The notes: a model not told the origin generated them from the sequence alone. 38,718 nucleotides of DNA from an uncultured Sphingomonadales bacterium (GCA_903858875.1 CAIOKP010000213.1:1-38718); one strand, 5' to 3'; counted from the stretch's first letter, positions 8,588 through 18,304 are shown. A program made the numbers and translations.

Positions 8588-9517
8588 ATGGGCGAACACA
8601 GCATGGATTGGACCGGCCGGGTGGCCTTTATCAGCGGCGGCGTGTCGGGGCTGGGCTTTGGCATTGCCCGGGCCTTTTCCGACGCGGGGATGCGCCTCGC
8701 GCTATCCTACCGCAATGAGGCCTATCGCAGCAAGGCCGCAGCATGGTTTGCAGCAAATGGCCGCGAAGAACCGCTGTGGGTCAAGCTGGACGTGACCGAT
8801 CGCGCGCGATTCGGCGCAGTGGCGGACGAGGTCGTGGCCCATTTTGGCGCGGTCCACGTCGTGGTCAACAATGCCGGCGTCAGTGTGTTCGGCAATACCG
8901 CCGAGGCGGCCCACGCCGATTACGACTGGATCATGGGCGTCAATTTTGGCGGCGTGGTCAATGGCGTCGTCGCCTTCCTGCCCAAATTGCAGGCCGCGAG
9001 TGGCCGCCGCCACATCGTCAACATCGCCAGCATGGCCGCCTACCTCTCCGGCCCGCAGGCCGGGATCTATACCGCGAGCAAGTTTGCCGTGCGGGGCCTT
9101 ACCGAATCCTTGCGCTATAATCTGGTGCCGCTGGGGATCGGCTGTTCGCTGGTCTGCCCGGCGCTGGTGGCGACCAACGCGTGGGATTCGGCTTTTCGCC
9201 GCCCGGCCGCATTCGCTGACAGCGGGTTTGGCGCGGTGGACAAGGGGGAACTCGAAACATTCGGCAAGGCGTTCGAGGCCGGGATGGACCCGCAGGAGGC
9301 CGGGCGCCGCATTCTGGCCGGGATGAGCGAGGATCGTGGGTTGATCTTTACCCACCCCGAATTCGCCGAGGATTTCAAGGCGATCTATGAGGAGAGCCTC
9401 GCCGCCTTGCCGCAGGATGTGGCGCCGCCGGAACGGTTGGAGGTCGAACGGATGCGCCGGGCGGCCAATAAGGCGGCATTGGCGGGGCAGGTGATTTCAA
9501 TTAATGATTTGACGTGA
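8588..9517 (+). CDS. Short-chain dehydrogenase/reductase (SDR)
   Basis: GRVAFISGGVSGLGFGIARAFSDAG; VVNNAGVSVFG; YTASKFAVRGLTESLRYNL. Confidence 0.92.
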   Translation: MGEHSMDWTGRVAFISGGVSGLGFGIARAFSDAGMRLALSYRNEAYRSKAAAWFAANGREEPLWVKLDVTDRARFGAVADEVVAHFGAVHVVVNNAGVSVFGNTAEAAHADYDWIMGVNFGGVVNGVVAFLPKLQAASGRRHIVNIASMAAYLSGPQAGIYTASKFAVRGLTESLRYNLVPLGIGCSLVCPALVATNAWDSAFRRPAAFADSGFGAVDKGELETFGKAFEAGMDPQEAGRRILAGMSEDRGLIFTHPEFAEDFKAIYEESLAALPQDVAPPERLEVERMRRAANKAALAGQVISINDLT

Positions 9518-9525
9518 AGGGGCAG

Positions 9526-9549
9526 GCGCGAGGGCCTTCGCCCTCGCGC
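9526..9549. repeat. Dispersed hairpin element copy A (GCGCGAGGGC-CTTC-GCCCTCGCGC), possibly also a terminator
   Basis: Perfect 10-bp arms, followed by T-run CCCATTTTTT, at a convergent junction. Confidence 0.7.
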
Positions 9550-9581
9550 TCCCATTTTTTGGGCCTCCTGCGTCTATCCCT

Positions 9582-10373
9582 TCACGCCCACCAATAGGCC
9601 GTCGCTCGCATTTCGATACTCGACCGCGGCGGCGCGCCCACAGCGGTCGGGTCGTTGAACGCGACATGCGGCACATGATGCGCGGCGGCGGGATCGCTGT
9701 CCTTGGTTTTGAAGATGATCGCCTCGTCGCGGGTCATGTCGGGGTAGTAGTACCATTTGTGCTGGGGCCCGTGCGCGACGAGCAGCGCTTCAAAGCCCCA
9801 TTCCTTGCCGTCGGGTTCGTCAAAGATCGCGTCGGCGACGATCAGGTCCTGCGGTGCGAGGCTGCGCGCGTCGCACAGCGCCAGCGGCACATCCTGCGGC
9901 GCGGGCGACAGCGCGCGCCAGACGTTGATCGAGACAAAGCGTTGGAACGGGCGGCCGTTGGCGCCGGATTTGGCCATCGCCGCCGCGCTGCCATCGGCGA
10001 CGTCGATATGGGCAAAGCGCGCAGGGTGCGAATTGTTCGACGATCCCGCCAAGCCGGACGCCTCGGAAAAGCGCAGGATGCCGCGTGGGGAGACCCGCAC
10101 TTCGTCGGCGCCTGTGGCGGCCTGCACCAGCGCGGCGATTTCGGGGACATAGGTCGCGGCGATTTGCGCTTCATCGGCAAAGTCGGTGACGGCGCTGGGG
10201 TGGGCGGCGAGGATGAACCCTTCGCGGTCGAGTTCGCTCGCCATGCCGCGCGCGCTGTCCACGGGCATGGGAAAGGTCACGATGTCGATCTCATCGCGAT
10301 CATGCGCGTTGGCGTAATAGCGCGGTCGGGCGATGCTGCGCCCGGCATAGGCGATGTCGGCTGTGATGGTCAT
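9582..10373 (-). CDS. CmcJ/NvfI-like (GA4-desaturase-like) putative oxygenase
   Basis: FAHID...RFVSINVWRALSPAPQDVPLALCDARSL...HKWYYYPDMTRDEAIIFKTKDS...HHVPHVAFNDP...PPRSSIEMRATAYW matches the recalled family signature. Confidence 0.75.
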   Translation of the reverse strand: MTITADIAYAGRSIARPRYYANAHDRDEIDIVTFPMPVDSARGMASELDREGFILAAHPSAVTDFADEAQIAATYVPEIAALVQAATGADEVRVSPRGILRFSEASGLAGSSNNSHPARFAHIDVADGSAAAMAKSGANGRPFQRFVSINVWRALSPAPQDVPLALCDARSLAPQDLIVADAIFDEPDGKEWGFEALLVAHGPQHKWYYYPDMTRDEAIIFKTKDSDPAAAHHVPHVAFNDPTAVGAPPRSSIEMRATAYWWA

Positions 10374-10396
10374 GCTCTCGTCCTTTGCTGGGGGGG

Positions 10397-10909
10397 TCAG
10401 GTCAGTGCGTAATAGCGCACATAATTGCCGTCGGGTTTGCGCTCGCCAATGCCGATGAAGATGTGGCGGGTCAGCCAGTCGTACTTGCCGACGCTGGTTT
10501 CGAAGGTCGGTTGGGCGCGCAGGTAATAGTCGGCATGGGGGACAGCGGCGCCGCCCGCGAACGCCCATTGGCGCAGGCGATCCATCACGCCGGGTTCGCG
10601 ACCCCACAAAAAGCCCTTGTTTTGCATATAGATCAGCGTGCCGTCATCGACCTCCAGCATATAGCGGGCGTCGAAACAGGCGGTGTCATCGGGGCGGAAC
10701 AGCGCATAATCGCCGCCCGAATTGGGCACGGCCTTGCCCTTGAGGCGTGGCCCTTCGAACTCGCCGCTGTCGACATAGACGGCGCTGCGCATGCCGCCCG
10801 ACGGCACATCGGGCACCATCTGGACCCGCGTAAAGCGCAGGCGGCAGGCGAAGGCGAATTCGAGATGCGGCGCGTCCATCGTCGACAGGGTGGGGAACGG
10901 GTCTTGCAT
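10397..10909 (-). CDS. DUF3237 family protein
   Basis: LEFAFACRLRF...GGMRSAVYVDSGEFEGPRLKGKAVPNSGGDYALFRPDDTACFDARYMLEVDDGTLIYMQNKG. Confidence 0.8.
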   Translation of the reverse strand: MQDPFPTLSTMDAPHLEFAFACRLRFTRVQMVPDVPSGGMRSAVYVDSGEFEGPRLKGKAVPNSGGDYALFRPDDTACFDARYMLEVDDGTLIYMQNKGFLWGREPGVMDRLRQWAFAGGAAVPHADYYLRAQPTFETSVGKYDWLTRHIFIGIGERKPDGNYVRYYALT

Positions 10910-10919
10910 CGGCGGCGTC

Positions 10920-13121
10920 CTAAAAGCTGGAGAGAATGGCGAGGCTGGGCGCGTCGAGGGGCAGGTGGCGGCGGATCTTTTCCTGCTCAACCGTGCGCGT
11001 CTTGCCCTGTGCATCGATCAGATAGGCGTGGATCGCGGCGACATCCTTGGGCGTCAGCACATCGTCCCAACGCGGCATTCCGGCGGGCAGGTACAGGCCT
11101 TTTAACAGGATATCGTTGAACGCGGCATGCGTCGCAGGCTGCATCCGGCGCAGATCGGGGGTGATCGACCGGTGCTGGTTTGAATGGCATATCGCGCAAT
11201 TGGCGAAAAACAGCCCGCGCCCCGCCGCGATGACCTCTGGCGTGGTGCCGGGGGCCTGTGCCGGTGGCGGCGGCGCGATATCCAGCGCGGCCTGTTCCGG
11301 CGGCGGGGCAATCGCGCCCCCATCCAGCTTGAACACCAGCAAGCGCCCGGCGTTGATCCGCTTATACGCCGCCGAATAGCGCGGCACATAGGCATAGCCG
11401 CCGCCGCCCCACGCCGCCATCACCGCGATATATTGCACGCCCCCCACCTTATAGGTCATCGGCGCGGCAAGGATCGAGCTGCCGGTCTCGATGGTTTTCA
11501 GGATGCGCCCGTCGCGGGACGACCGGACGATCAATTGCCCGGCAATCGTGCCATGGATTGTCAACCCGCTGGCGGTGGTCAGCACCCCGCCGCGATCCTG
11601 CCAGCCGCCGGTGGGTTGATGCCACACCGTCTTGCCGGTGAGGGGATCGATGCCGCGCATTTCGGCAAAGCCGGGATTGGCGACGGCGTCCTTATAGGCG
11701 GGCAATGCCTTGACCGCCGCGGCCACTGGCGGTGGCAGGGTGGGCATTGCATCGGCCAGATTGGTGGTGAAAATCAGCGCCGCGCCGGTGTTCAGCCCCT
11801 TTGGCCGATAGGGCTTTGGCCCCGGCGTCACGAACATCAGATTGCCCATGTCGAGCACCGAGCCGATATACAGGCCCGTCGTTGGATCATAGGAGGCGGG
11901 GAACCAGTTGCGCGCGCCCGGTGTGCCGGGGAAGATGATCTGTGGCCCCGAAGACAGGTCGCTGGTCGCCGGCGTCAGGATCGGCTTGCCGGTTTTGCGG
12001 TCAACGCCCTTGGCCCAGTTCATCCGCACCAGCGGATTGGCGCGCAGCAATTGGCCGGTCTTGCGGTCAAGCACATAGAGGAAGCCGTTCTTTGGCGCAT
12101 GCAGGATGACGCCGCGATCGGCACCATCGACCTTCAGGTGGGTCAGCACCATCGGCGCGGTGGCGTCATAGTCCCACTGATCGCCAGGCGATTCCTGATA
12201 GTGCCATTTGACGCGGCCGGTTTTGGGGTCCAGCGCGACGATCGACGACAGGTAGAGGTTGTCGCCCCGATGCGGGCTGCGCGCGGTGTGCGAATAGGGC
12301 TCGCCATTGCCGGTGCCGACCAGGACGAGGCCGGTTTCCGCATCATAGGTCAGCCCATCCCACGGCGCGCCGCCGCCGCCAATGTCCCACCGGCTGTTCG
12401 GGTCCCAGGTCTTGAGCGCGGCGTCCATATCGGGATTGTCTTGCGGGCCGAGGCGCGGGTCGTGCGGCACAACATGAAACCGCCAGCGCAGCGCGCCCGT
12501 CCGGATGTCATAAGCCGAAACATAGCCACGCACATCGTCATCCGCGCCGCCATTGCCGATCATCACCACATCGCCGGCGATTTCGGGCGCGCCGGTGGAA
12601 TTGATGCCGCGCGTCTTGTCTTCCTTGGTGTCGGCTTGCCAAACGACCTTGCCGGTTTTGGCATCCAGCGCGTACATCACGGCGTCGAGCGCGGTGACGA
12701 ACACCTTGCCATCGGCCACCGCGACGCCGCGATTGACCATGTCGCAACATACGGTACGGGTGACCTGCATATCGACCTGCGGCTCAAACGCCCAGAGCGG
12801 CTTGCCCGTGGCAGCGTCGAACGCATAGGCGCGACCCGCGACGCCCGAGGTATACAGCACGCCGCCAACCTCGACCGGCGTTGCCTCGAGCCCGCGGTTG
12901 GTGCCCAATTCGGCCATCCACGCCAGGCCAAGCCGCCCGACAGTGCCGGGGTTGATATCGCCCAGCGTCGAATGCCGCGTCTTGCCCGCGTCGCCGCCGG
13001 GGTTGGTCCAATGGTCGGCGGCGGGCTGTTGATCGGCGGCTGAATGCGTGCAGGCCGCCAGCGTCAGCAGGGCGGCGGCCAGAACGGGGTGTTTGATACG
13101 CTGGGTCACAGATGGTCCCAT
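10920..13121 (-). CDS. PQQ-dependent quinohemoprotein alcohol dehydrogenase with C-terminal cytochrome c domain; predicted lipoprotein
   Basis: W-motif beta-propeller repeats (AFDAATGKPLWAFEP, ALDAKTGKVVWQ, ALDPKTGRVKWHYQ), TRTVCCD vicinal Cys, CAICH heme motif, LLTLAAC lipobox. Confidence 0.93.
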   Translation of the reverse strand: MGPSVTQRIKHPVLAAALLTLAACTHSAADQQPAADHWTNPGGDAGKTRHSTLGDINPGTVGRLGLAWMAELGTNRGLEATPVEVGGVLYTSGVAGRAYAFDAATGKPLWAFEPQVDMQVTRTVCCDMVNRGVAVADGKVFVTALDAVMYALDAKTGKVVWQADTKEDKTRGINSTGAPEIAGDVVMIGNGGADDDVRGYVSAYDIRTGALRWRFHVVPHDPRLGPQDNPDMDAALKTWDPNSRWDIGGGGAPWDGLTYDAETGLVLVGTGNGEPYSHTARSPHRGDNLYLSSIVALDPKTGRVKWHYQESPGDQWDYDATAPMVLTHLKVDGADRGVILHAPKNGFLYVLDRKTGQLLRANPLVRMNWAKGVDRKTGKPILTPATSDLSSGPQIIFPGTPGARNWFPASYDPTTGLYIGSVLDMGNLMFVTPGPKPYRPKGLNTGAALIFTTNLADAMPTLPPPVAAAVKALPAYKDAVANPGFAEMRGIDPLTGKTVWHQPTGGWQDRGGVLTTASGLTIHGTIAGQLIVRSSRDGRILKTIETGSSILAAPMTYKVGGVQYIAVMAAWGGGGYAYVPRYSAAYKRINAGRLLVFKLDGGAIAPPPEQAALDIAPPPPAQAPGTTPEVIAAGRGLFFANCAICHSNQHRSITPDLRRMQPATHAAFNDILLKGLYLPAGMPRWDDVLTPKDVAAIHAYLIDAQGKTRTVEQEKIRRHLPLDAPSLAILSSF

Positions 13122-13963
13122 GGCGACGGCATGCGATAGGGCACGGTGATGAAATTGGCCTCGATCTGGCACAGCATCCCGTGGTCGATCTTGAACAGTT
13201 CCGAGATGTAGAAGCTGTGCGGGCGGCGCACCGGGCTTTTCACCGTGCGGCCATCGGTCAGCTGATATTCGGCCAACCGCCCCGAATGGTCGATAAAGCC
13301 AAATGCCAGCACCAGCCCGCGTTCCTCGTCCACCAGCGGAAAGCGGCGCGCGCGCAATGCATCGTCATAGCGATAATTGCCCATGCGGAACTGTTCCTCG
13401 CACCCCAGCGCGGAGACGGGGACGATCTTGGCGAAATCGGGGTTGCGGGTGGTTTGCACGCCGTTTTCGACGCGGTTGCAATCGGGGTGAAACTTTGTGT
13501 GGATCGTGCCATCGTTCAATTGCAGCGTGTCGAAATAGCCATTCGACAGGGCGACCATTTCCGCGCGGGACACCGGCGCCGTGGCGACGGCCTCCAGAAT
13601 CGGCTTGGTCCAATAGCGCGGGTTTTCGAATTTGATGCCGCTGTCGGATTGGCGCACGATGCACATTTCCGCCTCGGCCACCTCGCCGCGATCATTGAGC
13701 GCCAGCCGCAGGGTAAAGCCCGATTCCTCGATATGTTCGTGGATCGCGCCGAAATAGCCGACCTGCCGCGTCTTGGGATCGGCAAAGCGCAGCTGGTATT
13801 CGCCCAGCCGTTCAATCGTGCCCCACACGCCATCGCCGATCGGCAACATGACGTTGTTTTCCGAGGTTTTCGCCCCCGGCGCCCACGCCACCCGTTCAGG
13901 ATTGCGCGCGGCCAGCGCCGCCAAAAAGCCGTCAAGAACGCTATACAGCGCGGACCTGTTCAT
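13106..13963 (-). CDS. Conserved hypothetical protein, first gene of the PQQ-dehydrogenase operon
   Basis: Long ORF with RBS-proximal ATG. Stop overlaps the start region of the PQQ gene. Family not recognised. Confidence 0.65.
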   Translation of the reverse strand: MNRSALYSVLDGFLAALAARNPERVAWAPGAKTSENNVMLPIGDGVWGTIERLGEYQLRFADPKTRQVGYFGAIHEHIEESGFTLRLALNDRGEVAEAEMCIVRQSDSGIKFENPRYWTKPILEAVATAPVSRAEMVALSNGYFDTLQLNDGTIHTKFHPDCNRVENGVQTTRNPDFAKIVPVSALGCEEQFRMGNYRYDDALRARRFPLVDEERGLVLAFGFIDHSGRLAEYQLTDGRTVKSPVRRPHSFYISELFKIDHGMLCQIEANFITVPYRMPSPWDHL

Positions 13964-14136
13964 ATCCTCATCCCCATTATGTCGGGCGCCGGCGATATGG
14001 GGTTTGCCGGACGCACCTTGCTTGGTCATAGTTCTTGCATATGCTATCAAATGTTACAATAGAGATTGGTGGGACCATGGGGCCATATTGCGCAACAGAC
14101 GCGATAGGCCGCCACGGCATTTGGGGAGAGAGCGAT

Positions 14137-14526
14137 ATGGCACATGACGCGCAGGAAGCGGCCAATCTGGCCTTGGTCACGCAAATGTACCACGAGGTGT
14201 TGATCGCGATGGATTCATCGGCGGTCGACCGCTTTATTGCGCCGCATTATGTGCAGCATAGCTCGCTGGCCGAACCCGGTGTTGCGGCGTTGAAGGCGTT
14301 TCTTGATATGGTCCGGGAGCAATCGCCCGATGCGCGACAGACCATTCACCGCACCTTGGCCGATGGCGATATGGTGGCGGTGCATGTCCATGTGGAACGG
14401 TTTCCGGGCGATCCAGGGTTGGCGGTGGTCGACATGTTCCGTTGCCAAAACGGCATGATTGTCGAACATTGGGACGTGTTGCAGGACGTGCCGGCCCGTC
14501 CGGTCAATCCCCATTCGATGTTCTGA
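14137..14526 (+). CDS. SnoaL-like polyketide cyclase family protein, cytoplasmic
   Basis: HYVQHSSLAEPGVAALKAFL...GDPGLAVVDMFRCQNGMIVEHWDVLQDVP. Confidence 0.85.
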   Translation: MAHDAQEAANLALVTQMYHEVLIAMDSSAVDRFIAPHYVQHSSLAEPGVAALKAFLDMVREQSPDARQTIHRTLADGDMVAVHVHVERFPGDPGLAVVDMFRCQNGMIVEHWDVLQDVPARPVNPHSMF

Positions 14527-14554
14527 AACCTTGACGCCTTGGAGGAGAACCGCC

Positions 14555-15004
14555 TTGCGAAAGCTGTTGATCGGCGCTGTGTTGGTGTTGGCGATGGGGC
14601 CTGCCGTTTCGGCCAAGCCTGCCGCGACCTGTCGCCTGACGCCCAAACAGGTTGTGACCCGGTTCATGACCGAATTCTATGTTGAAAAGCACGTGCGCCA
14701 TGCCTTTGAAACATGGGTGGCGCCGGGGTATATTCAGCATAATCCTTATGCCGGCACGGGCCGCGATGCGGCTATCGCCTTTCTCGAACCGTTTTTGCAA
14801 AGCCCCGATGTACGCTATGACATCAAGCGGATCATCGGCGATGGCCCATTGGTCGCGGTCCATTCCCATGGCTGGATGAAGGCGGGCGATCCGGGGGTGG
14901 CGGTGATCGACATCCTGCGCGTCGAACAGTGCAAAGTGGTTGAACATTGGGATGTGGTGCAACCGGTGCCGGCAACATCCGCCAATACCAATACGATGTT
15001 TTAA
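14555..15004 (+). CDS. SnoaL-like protein with Sec signal peptide, predicted periplasmic
   Basis: TTG start after GGAGGAGAA RBS; (M)RKLLIGAVLVLAMGPAVSA; YIQHNPYAGTGRDAAIAFL...GDPGVAVIDILRVEQCKVVEHWDVVQPVPA. Confidence 0.82.
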   Translation: MRKLLIGAVLVLAMGPAVSAKPAATCRLTPKQVVTRFMTEFYVEKHVRHAFETWVAPGYIQHNPYAGTGRDAAIAFLEPFLQSPDVRYDIKRIIGDGPLVAVHSHGWMKAGDPGVAVIDILRVEQCKVVEHWDVVQPVPATSANTNTMF

Positions 15005-15015
15005 AGGGGCCTGAC

Positions 15016-15768
15016 ATGGTGGCTATTTCGGGACGTTTCGTTGATCGTTGCGTGGTGATTTTGGGCGGCACCGCGGGGATCGGCCGCGCCGCGGCGCACC
15101 TGTTTGCGGCCGAGGGCGCGAAAGTGGCCGTGACCGGGCGCGATGCTGCCGCCTTGCGCGCGGTAGCAGAGGATCTCGACGCGCTGGCGATCCGCAGCGA
15201 CATGGGCGACACGGCACAGACCGCCGCCGCCATGGGCGAGATCGAGGAAGCGCTGGGCGGGATCGACGTATTGTTCGTCAATGCGGGCGTCGGCGGCTTT
15301 GCGATGGTGCCAGAGGTGACCGAGGCGTTTTGGGACGGCATCCATTCGGTCAACCTGCGCGGCGCGTTCTTTGCCATTCAGGCCGCTTTGCCCCTGATGC
15401 GCGATGGCGGCAGCATCGTGATCACCGGTTCCATCGGGTCGGTCGCGGCCGTGCCGGGCAACGTGGTCTATGCCGCCGCCAAGGCGGGCCTGCGCGCGAT
15501 GGCCCGCATCGTGGGCAAGGAATTGCTGCCCCGCCGCATCCGCGTCAACATGGTGTCACCCGGGCCGACCGATACCGAAATATTCAAGCGTGACGCCAGC
15601 GCAGAGGAAATTCAGGGTATCAAGGACATGATGGCCGGCGTCGTGCCGATGGGCCGTATGGGCACTTCCGAAGAGATCGCGCGCGCGGTACTGTTCCTTG
15701 CCAGCGCGGATGCAAGCTTTATTAATGGCGTCGATCTCTACGTCGATGGGGGCTGCGTCGAGCTTTAA
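15016..15768 (+). CDS. Short-chain dehydrogenase/reductase (SDR)
   Basis: VVILGGTAGIGRAAAHLFAAEG; FVNAGVGG; VYAAAKAGLRAMAR; SPGPTDTE. Confidence 0.93.
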   Translation: MVAISGRFVDRCVVILGGTAGIGRAAAHLFAAEGAKVAVTGRDAAALRAVAEDLDALAIRSDMGDTAQTAAAMGEIEEALGGIDVLFVNAGVGGFAMVPEVTEAFWDGIHSVNLRGAFFAIQAALPLMRDGGSIVITGSIGSVAAVPGNVVYAAAKAGLRAMARIVGKELLPRRIRVNMVSPGPTDTEIFKRDASAEEIQGIKDMMAGVVPMGRMGTSEEIARAVLFLASADASFINGVDLYVDGGCVEL

Positions 15769-15792
15769 GGTTTAAAGAGCTGTGAGAGGGGG

Positions 15793-15828
15793 AGAGGGCG
15801 TCGCCGGTTTTGCCGGAGGGCGCCCTCT
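15793..15828 (+). terminator. Rho-independent terminator-like hairpin
   Basis: AGAGGGCG...CGCCCTCT arms followed by TTTCGGTTT. Confidence 0.6.
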
Positions 15829-15846
15829 TTCGGTTTGAAGGTCAAG

Positions 15847-15879
15847 GCGCGAGGAGGATGGCCCTCGCACCTACCCCTT
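15847..15879. repeat. Dispersed hairpin element copy B (GCGCGAGG...CCTCGCACCTACCCCTT)
   Basis: GCGAGG/CCTCGC core. The right half matches copy C at 17/18 positions. Confidence 0.65.
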
Positions 15880-15880
15880 G

Positions 15881-17344
15881 TCACAACACCGATGGCATTC
15901 CATCGATCAGGATCGTCTTCAATTCGGTATAACCAAGCAGCCCTTCAAGCCCGCCCTCACGCCCGAGGCCCGATTGTTTGAACCCGCCGAACGGCAGGCC
16001 GAAATCCATCCGCAAGCCATTTTGTCCGACCGCACCTGTGCGCAACTGGCGCGCGATGCGATAGGCGGCATCGGCGTCGCCGGTCAGCACCGACCCGTTG
16101 AGGCCGAAGTTGGAATCGTTGGCGATGCGGATGGCGTCCTCCTCATCGTCGTAGGGGATCAGTGCCAGCACCGGGCCAAAGATTTCCTCCTGCGCGATGC
16201 GGCTGGCATTATCGACATTGGCGAACAGGGTCGGCTCGATGAAATAACCCTTGGGCAGATGGGCCGGACGCTTGCCGCCGCACACGAGGGTCGCGGTTTT
16301 TTGCCCTTCGGCGATATACATCTCGATCCGCTCCAACTGCCGCTTCATCGCGACGGGGCCGAGCTGGGTTGCGGGATCGTCGCTGTGGCCGATCACGGTC
16401 TTGGCCATTTCGGCGGCGATGGCGGCGGCCAGTTCGTCATGCCGCGCGCGCGATACCAACACGCGCGACAGCATGGCGCAGACCTGCCCGCTCATCAGCG
16501 TGATGGTCCCGGCGAACAGTTTGGCGGCGGCCTCGATCGGGAAATCGTCCAAGACGATTGCCGCCGATTTGCCGCCCAGTTCCAGCGTGCAGCGGGCGAT
16601 ACGTTCGCCGCACACGCTGGCGATGCGTTTGCCGGCGACGGTTGATCCGGTGAACGACACTTTGTCGATGCCGGGGTTGCAGACGAGGTGATCCGACGCC
16701 TCGCGGTGGCCGGTGACGAGGTTGACGATGCCGGCTGGCACGCCTGCCGCCTCGGCCGCCTCGGCGATGATATAGGCCTCGAGCGGGGTTTCGGGGCTGG
16801 GCTTCATGATGACGGCGCAACCGGCGGCCAGCGCATAGGCGACCTTGTTGAGCATGATGCCATAGGGCCCGTTCCACGGCGCGATGGCGGCGACCACGCC
16901 AACGGGTTCATAGGCGACGAGGCCGACGGCGGCGCCCACGGTCGGGCGCTGTTCGACAAAGGCAAAGCCCTCCGCCATGGTGATGATATTGTCGAAGGTC
17001 ATGTTCGACCCGGCCTGCATCATGCCGGCAAAGCTGGCGAGGCCGCCCATTTGCAGCGTCCATGCGCGGGCGACTTCACCGACGCGGGCGTGCAGGATCG
17101 CGGACATCCGGCGCATGACGGCGACGCGGTCGGCTGGCGCCATGCGCGGCCATGGGCCATGGTCGAACGCGGTGCGGGCGGCGGCGACGGCGGCGTCCAT
17201 GTCGGCCTCATCGGCCTCGGCGACGGCGGCGAACACTTCTTCGGTGTTGGGATTGACCTGGTCGATCATCCGGCCGCTGTGGGCCGGGACCCAGGCGCCG
17301 CCGATGAACAGGCGGTCGGGGTGGCGGATTTGTGGGTCGGTCAT
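15881..17344 (-). CDS. Aldehyde dehydrogenase family protein (NAD(P)+)
   Basis: AIAPWNGPYGIMLNKVAYALAAGCAVIMKPSPETP; SFTGSTVAGKRI; LELGGKSAAIVLDD; Cys in MSGQVCAMLSR. Confidence 0.95.
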   Translation of the reverse strand: MTDPQIRHPDRLFIGGAWVPAHSGRMIDQVNPNTEEVFAAVAEADEADMDAAVAAARTAFDHGPWPRMAPADRVAVMRRMSAILHARVGEVARAWTLQMGGLASFAGMMQAGSNMTFDNIITMAEGFAFVEQRPTVGAAVGLVAYEPVGVVAAIAPWNGPYGIMLNKVAYALAAGCAVIMKPSPETPLEAYIIAEAAEAAGVPAGIVNLVTGHREASDHLVCNPGIDKVSFTGSTVAGKRIASVCGERIARCTLELGGKSAAIVLDDFPIEAAAKLFAGTITLMSGQVCAMLSRVLVSRARHDELAAAIAAEMAKTVIGHSDDPATQLGPVAMKRQLERIEMYIAEGQKTATLVCGGKRPAHLPKGYFIEPTLFANVDNASRIAQEEIFGPVLALIPYDDEEDAIRIANDSNFGLNGSVLTGDADAAYRIARQLRTGAVGQNGLRMDFGLPFGGFKQSGLGREGGLEGLLGYTELKTILIDGMPSVL

Positions 17345-17364
17345 GGGCATCCTCTCAATATTTT

Positions 17365-18300
17365 TCAGGCGCCAGCGGGCTGGGCAGCGGCGCGCAAGCT
17401 GTCGGCGTGGTTTTCGATCATCTGGCGGACGGAGCGCGCGGGATGGCCGGTCAGCCGGGCGACATCGTCCGACTGGATGGCGAGGAACCCTTCGCGGATG
17501 GCTTGGCCAAAGGTGACCATGTCGTCGCTGTTCCATGGAATGCCGCCGATGGCCTGATCATCGACCGGGCGGCGCGGAATGCCCATCGCGTCGAAAATCG
17601 CATATTGCGCGGCGTCATCGACCGCGACATGGGGGATGGCAACGCCCGTCACCTCGGACAGGATCGCGGCGACTTGGGTGAAACTCTGTAATTCGGGGCC
17701 GGTGATGTCGTAGGTCCGCCCCTCGTGCCCGGTGCCGGTCAGCACGGCGCAGGCGCTGTCGATGCAATCGTCGCGCCAGACCATCGCTTCGCGCCCATCG
17801 CCGCTGTTCGACACCCATTGCCGCCCGGCCATCATGCCGGGGCCGGCCATCACGATCATGGCATCGGCGTAATGCGCATCGCGCAACATCGTCCACGCAC
17901 AGCCCGACGCCTTGATCAGCCGTTCCGTCTCGATATGGTCGTGGCGGACTTCGGCGGGGTTGGCGGGATCGTCGATGCCGATGAAGCTGGTATAGACGAT
18001 GTGGCGGACCCCGGCGCCGGCGGCGGCGTCGATCGCGGCCTTGTGCTGTGCGATGCGGGCGCCGACGCGGGTGCCGGAAATCAACATCATCTGATCCGCG
18101 CCCGCGACCGCCGCCGCCAGTGTTTCGGGCAGATCAAAATCACCATAGCGCACGGTGCAACCTTGCGCTTCGCGTGCGGCCAGCTTGGCGGGCGAGCGGG
18201 TGATCAGGATGAGATCCGCCGCCCGACCGGCGGCGATCAGCCGGTCGGTCAGCCCGCGGCCATAATTGCCGCTGGCCCCGGTGATGACGATTTTGCCCAT
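17365..18300 (-). CDS. NmrA-like NAD(P)-binding protein
   Basis: MGKIVITGASGNYGRGLTDRLIAAG; VRHIVYTSFIGIDDP; WTMLRDAHYADAM. Confidence 0.88.
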   Translation of the reverse strand: MGKIVITGASGNYGRGLTDRLIAAGRAADLILITRSPAKLAAREAQGCTVRYGDFDLPETLAAAVAGADQMMLISGTRVGARIAQHKAAIDAAAGAGVRHIVYTSFIGIDDPANPAEVRHDHIETERLIKASGCAWTMLRDAHYADAMIVMAGPGMMAGRQWVSNSGDGREAMVWRDDCIDSACAVLTGTGHEGRTYDITGPELQSFTQVAAILSEVTGVAIPHVAVDDAAQYAIFDAMGIPRRPVDDQAIGGIPWNSDDMVTFGQAIREGFLAIQSDDVARLTGHPARSVRQMIENHADSLRAAAQPAGA

Positions 18301-18304
18301 CGGA

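Noticed and set aside
11184-13043. 619-aa plus-strand ORF opposite the PQQ dehydrogenase
   Set aside because: Codon-register antisense shadow ORF; Arg/His/Gly-rich low-information translation.
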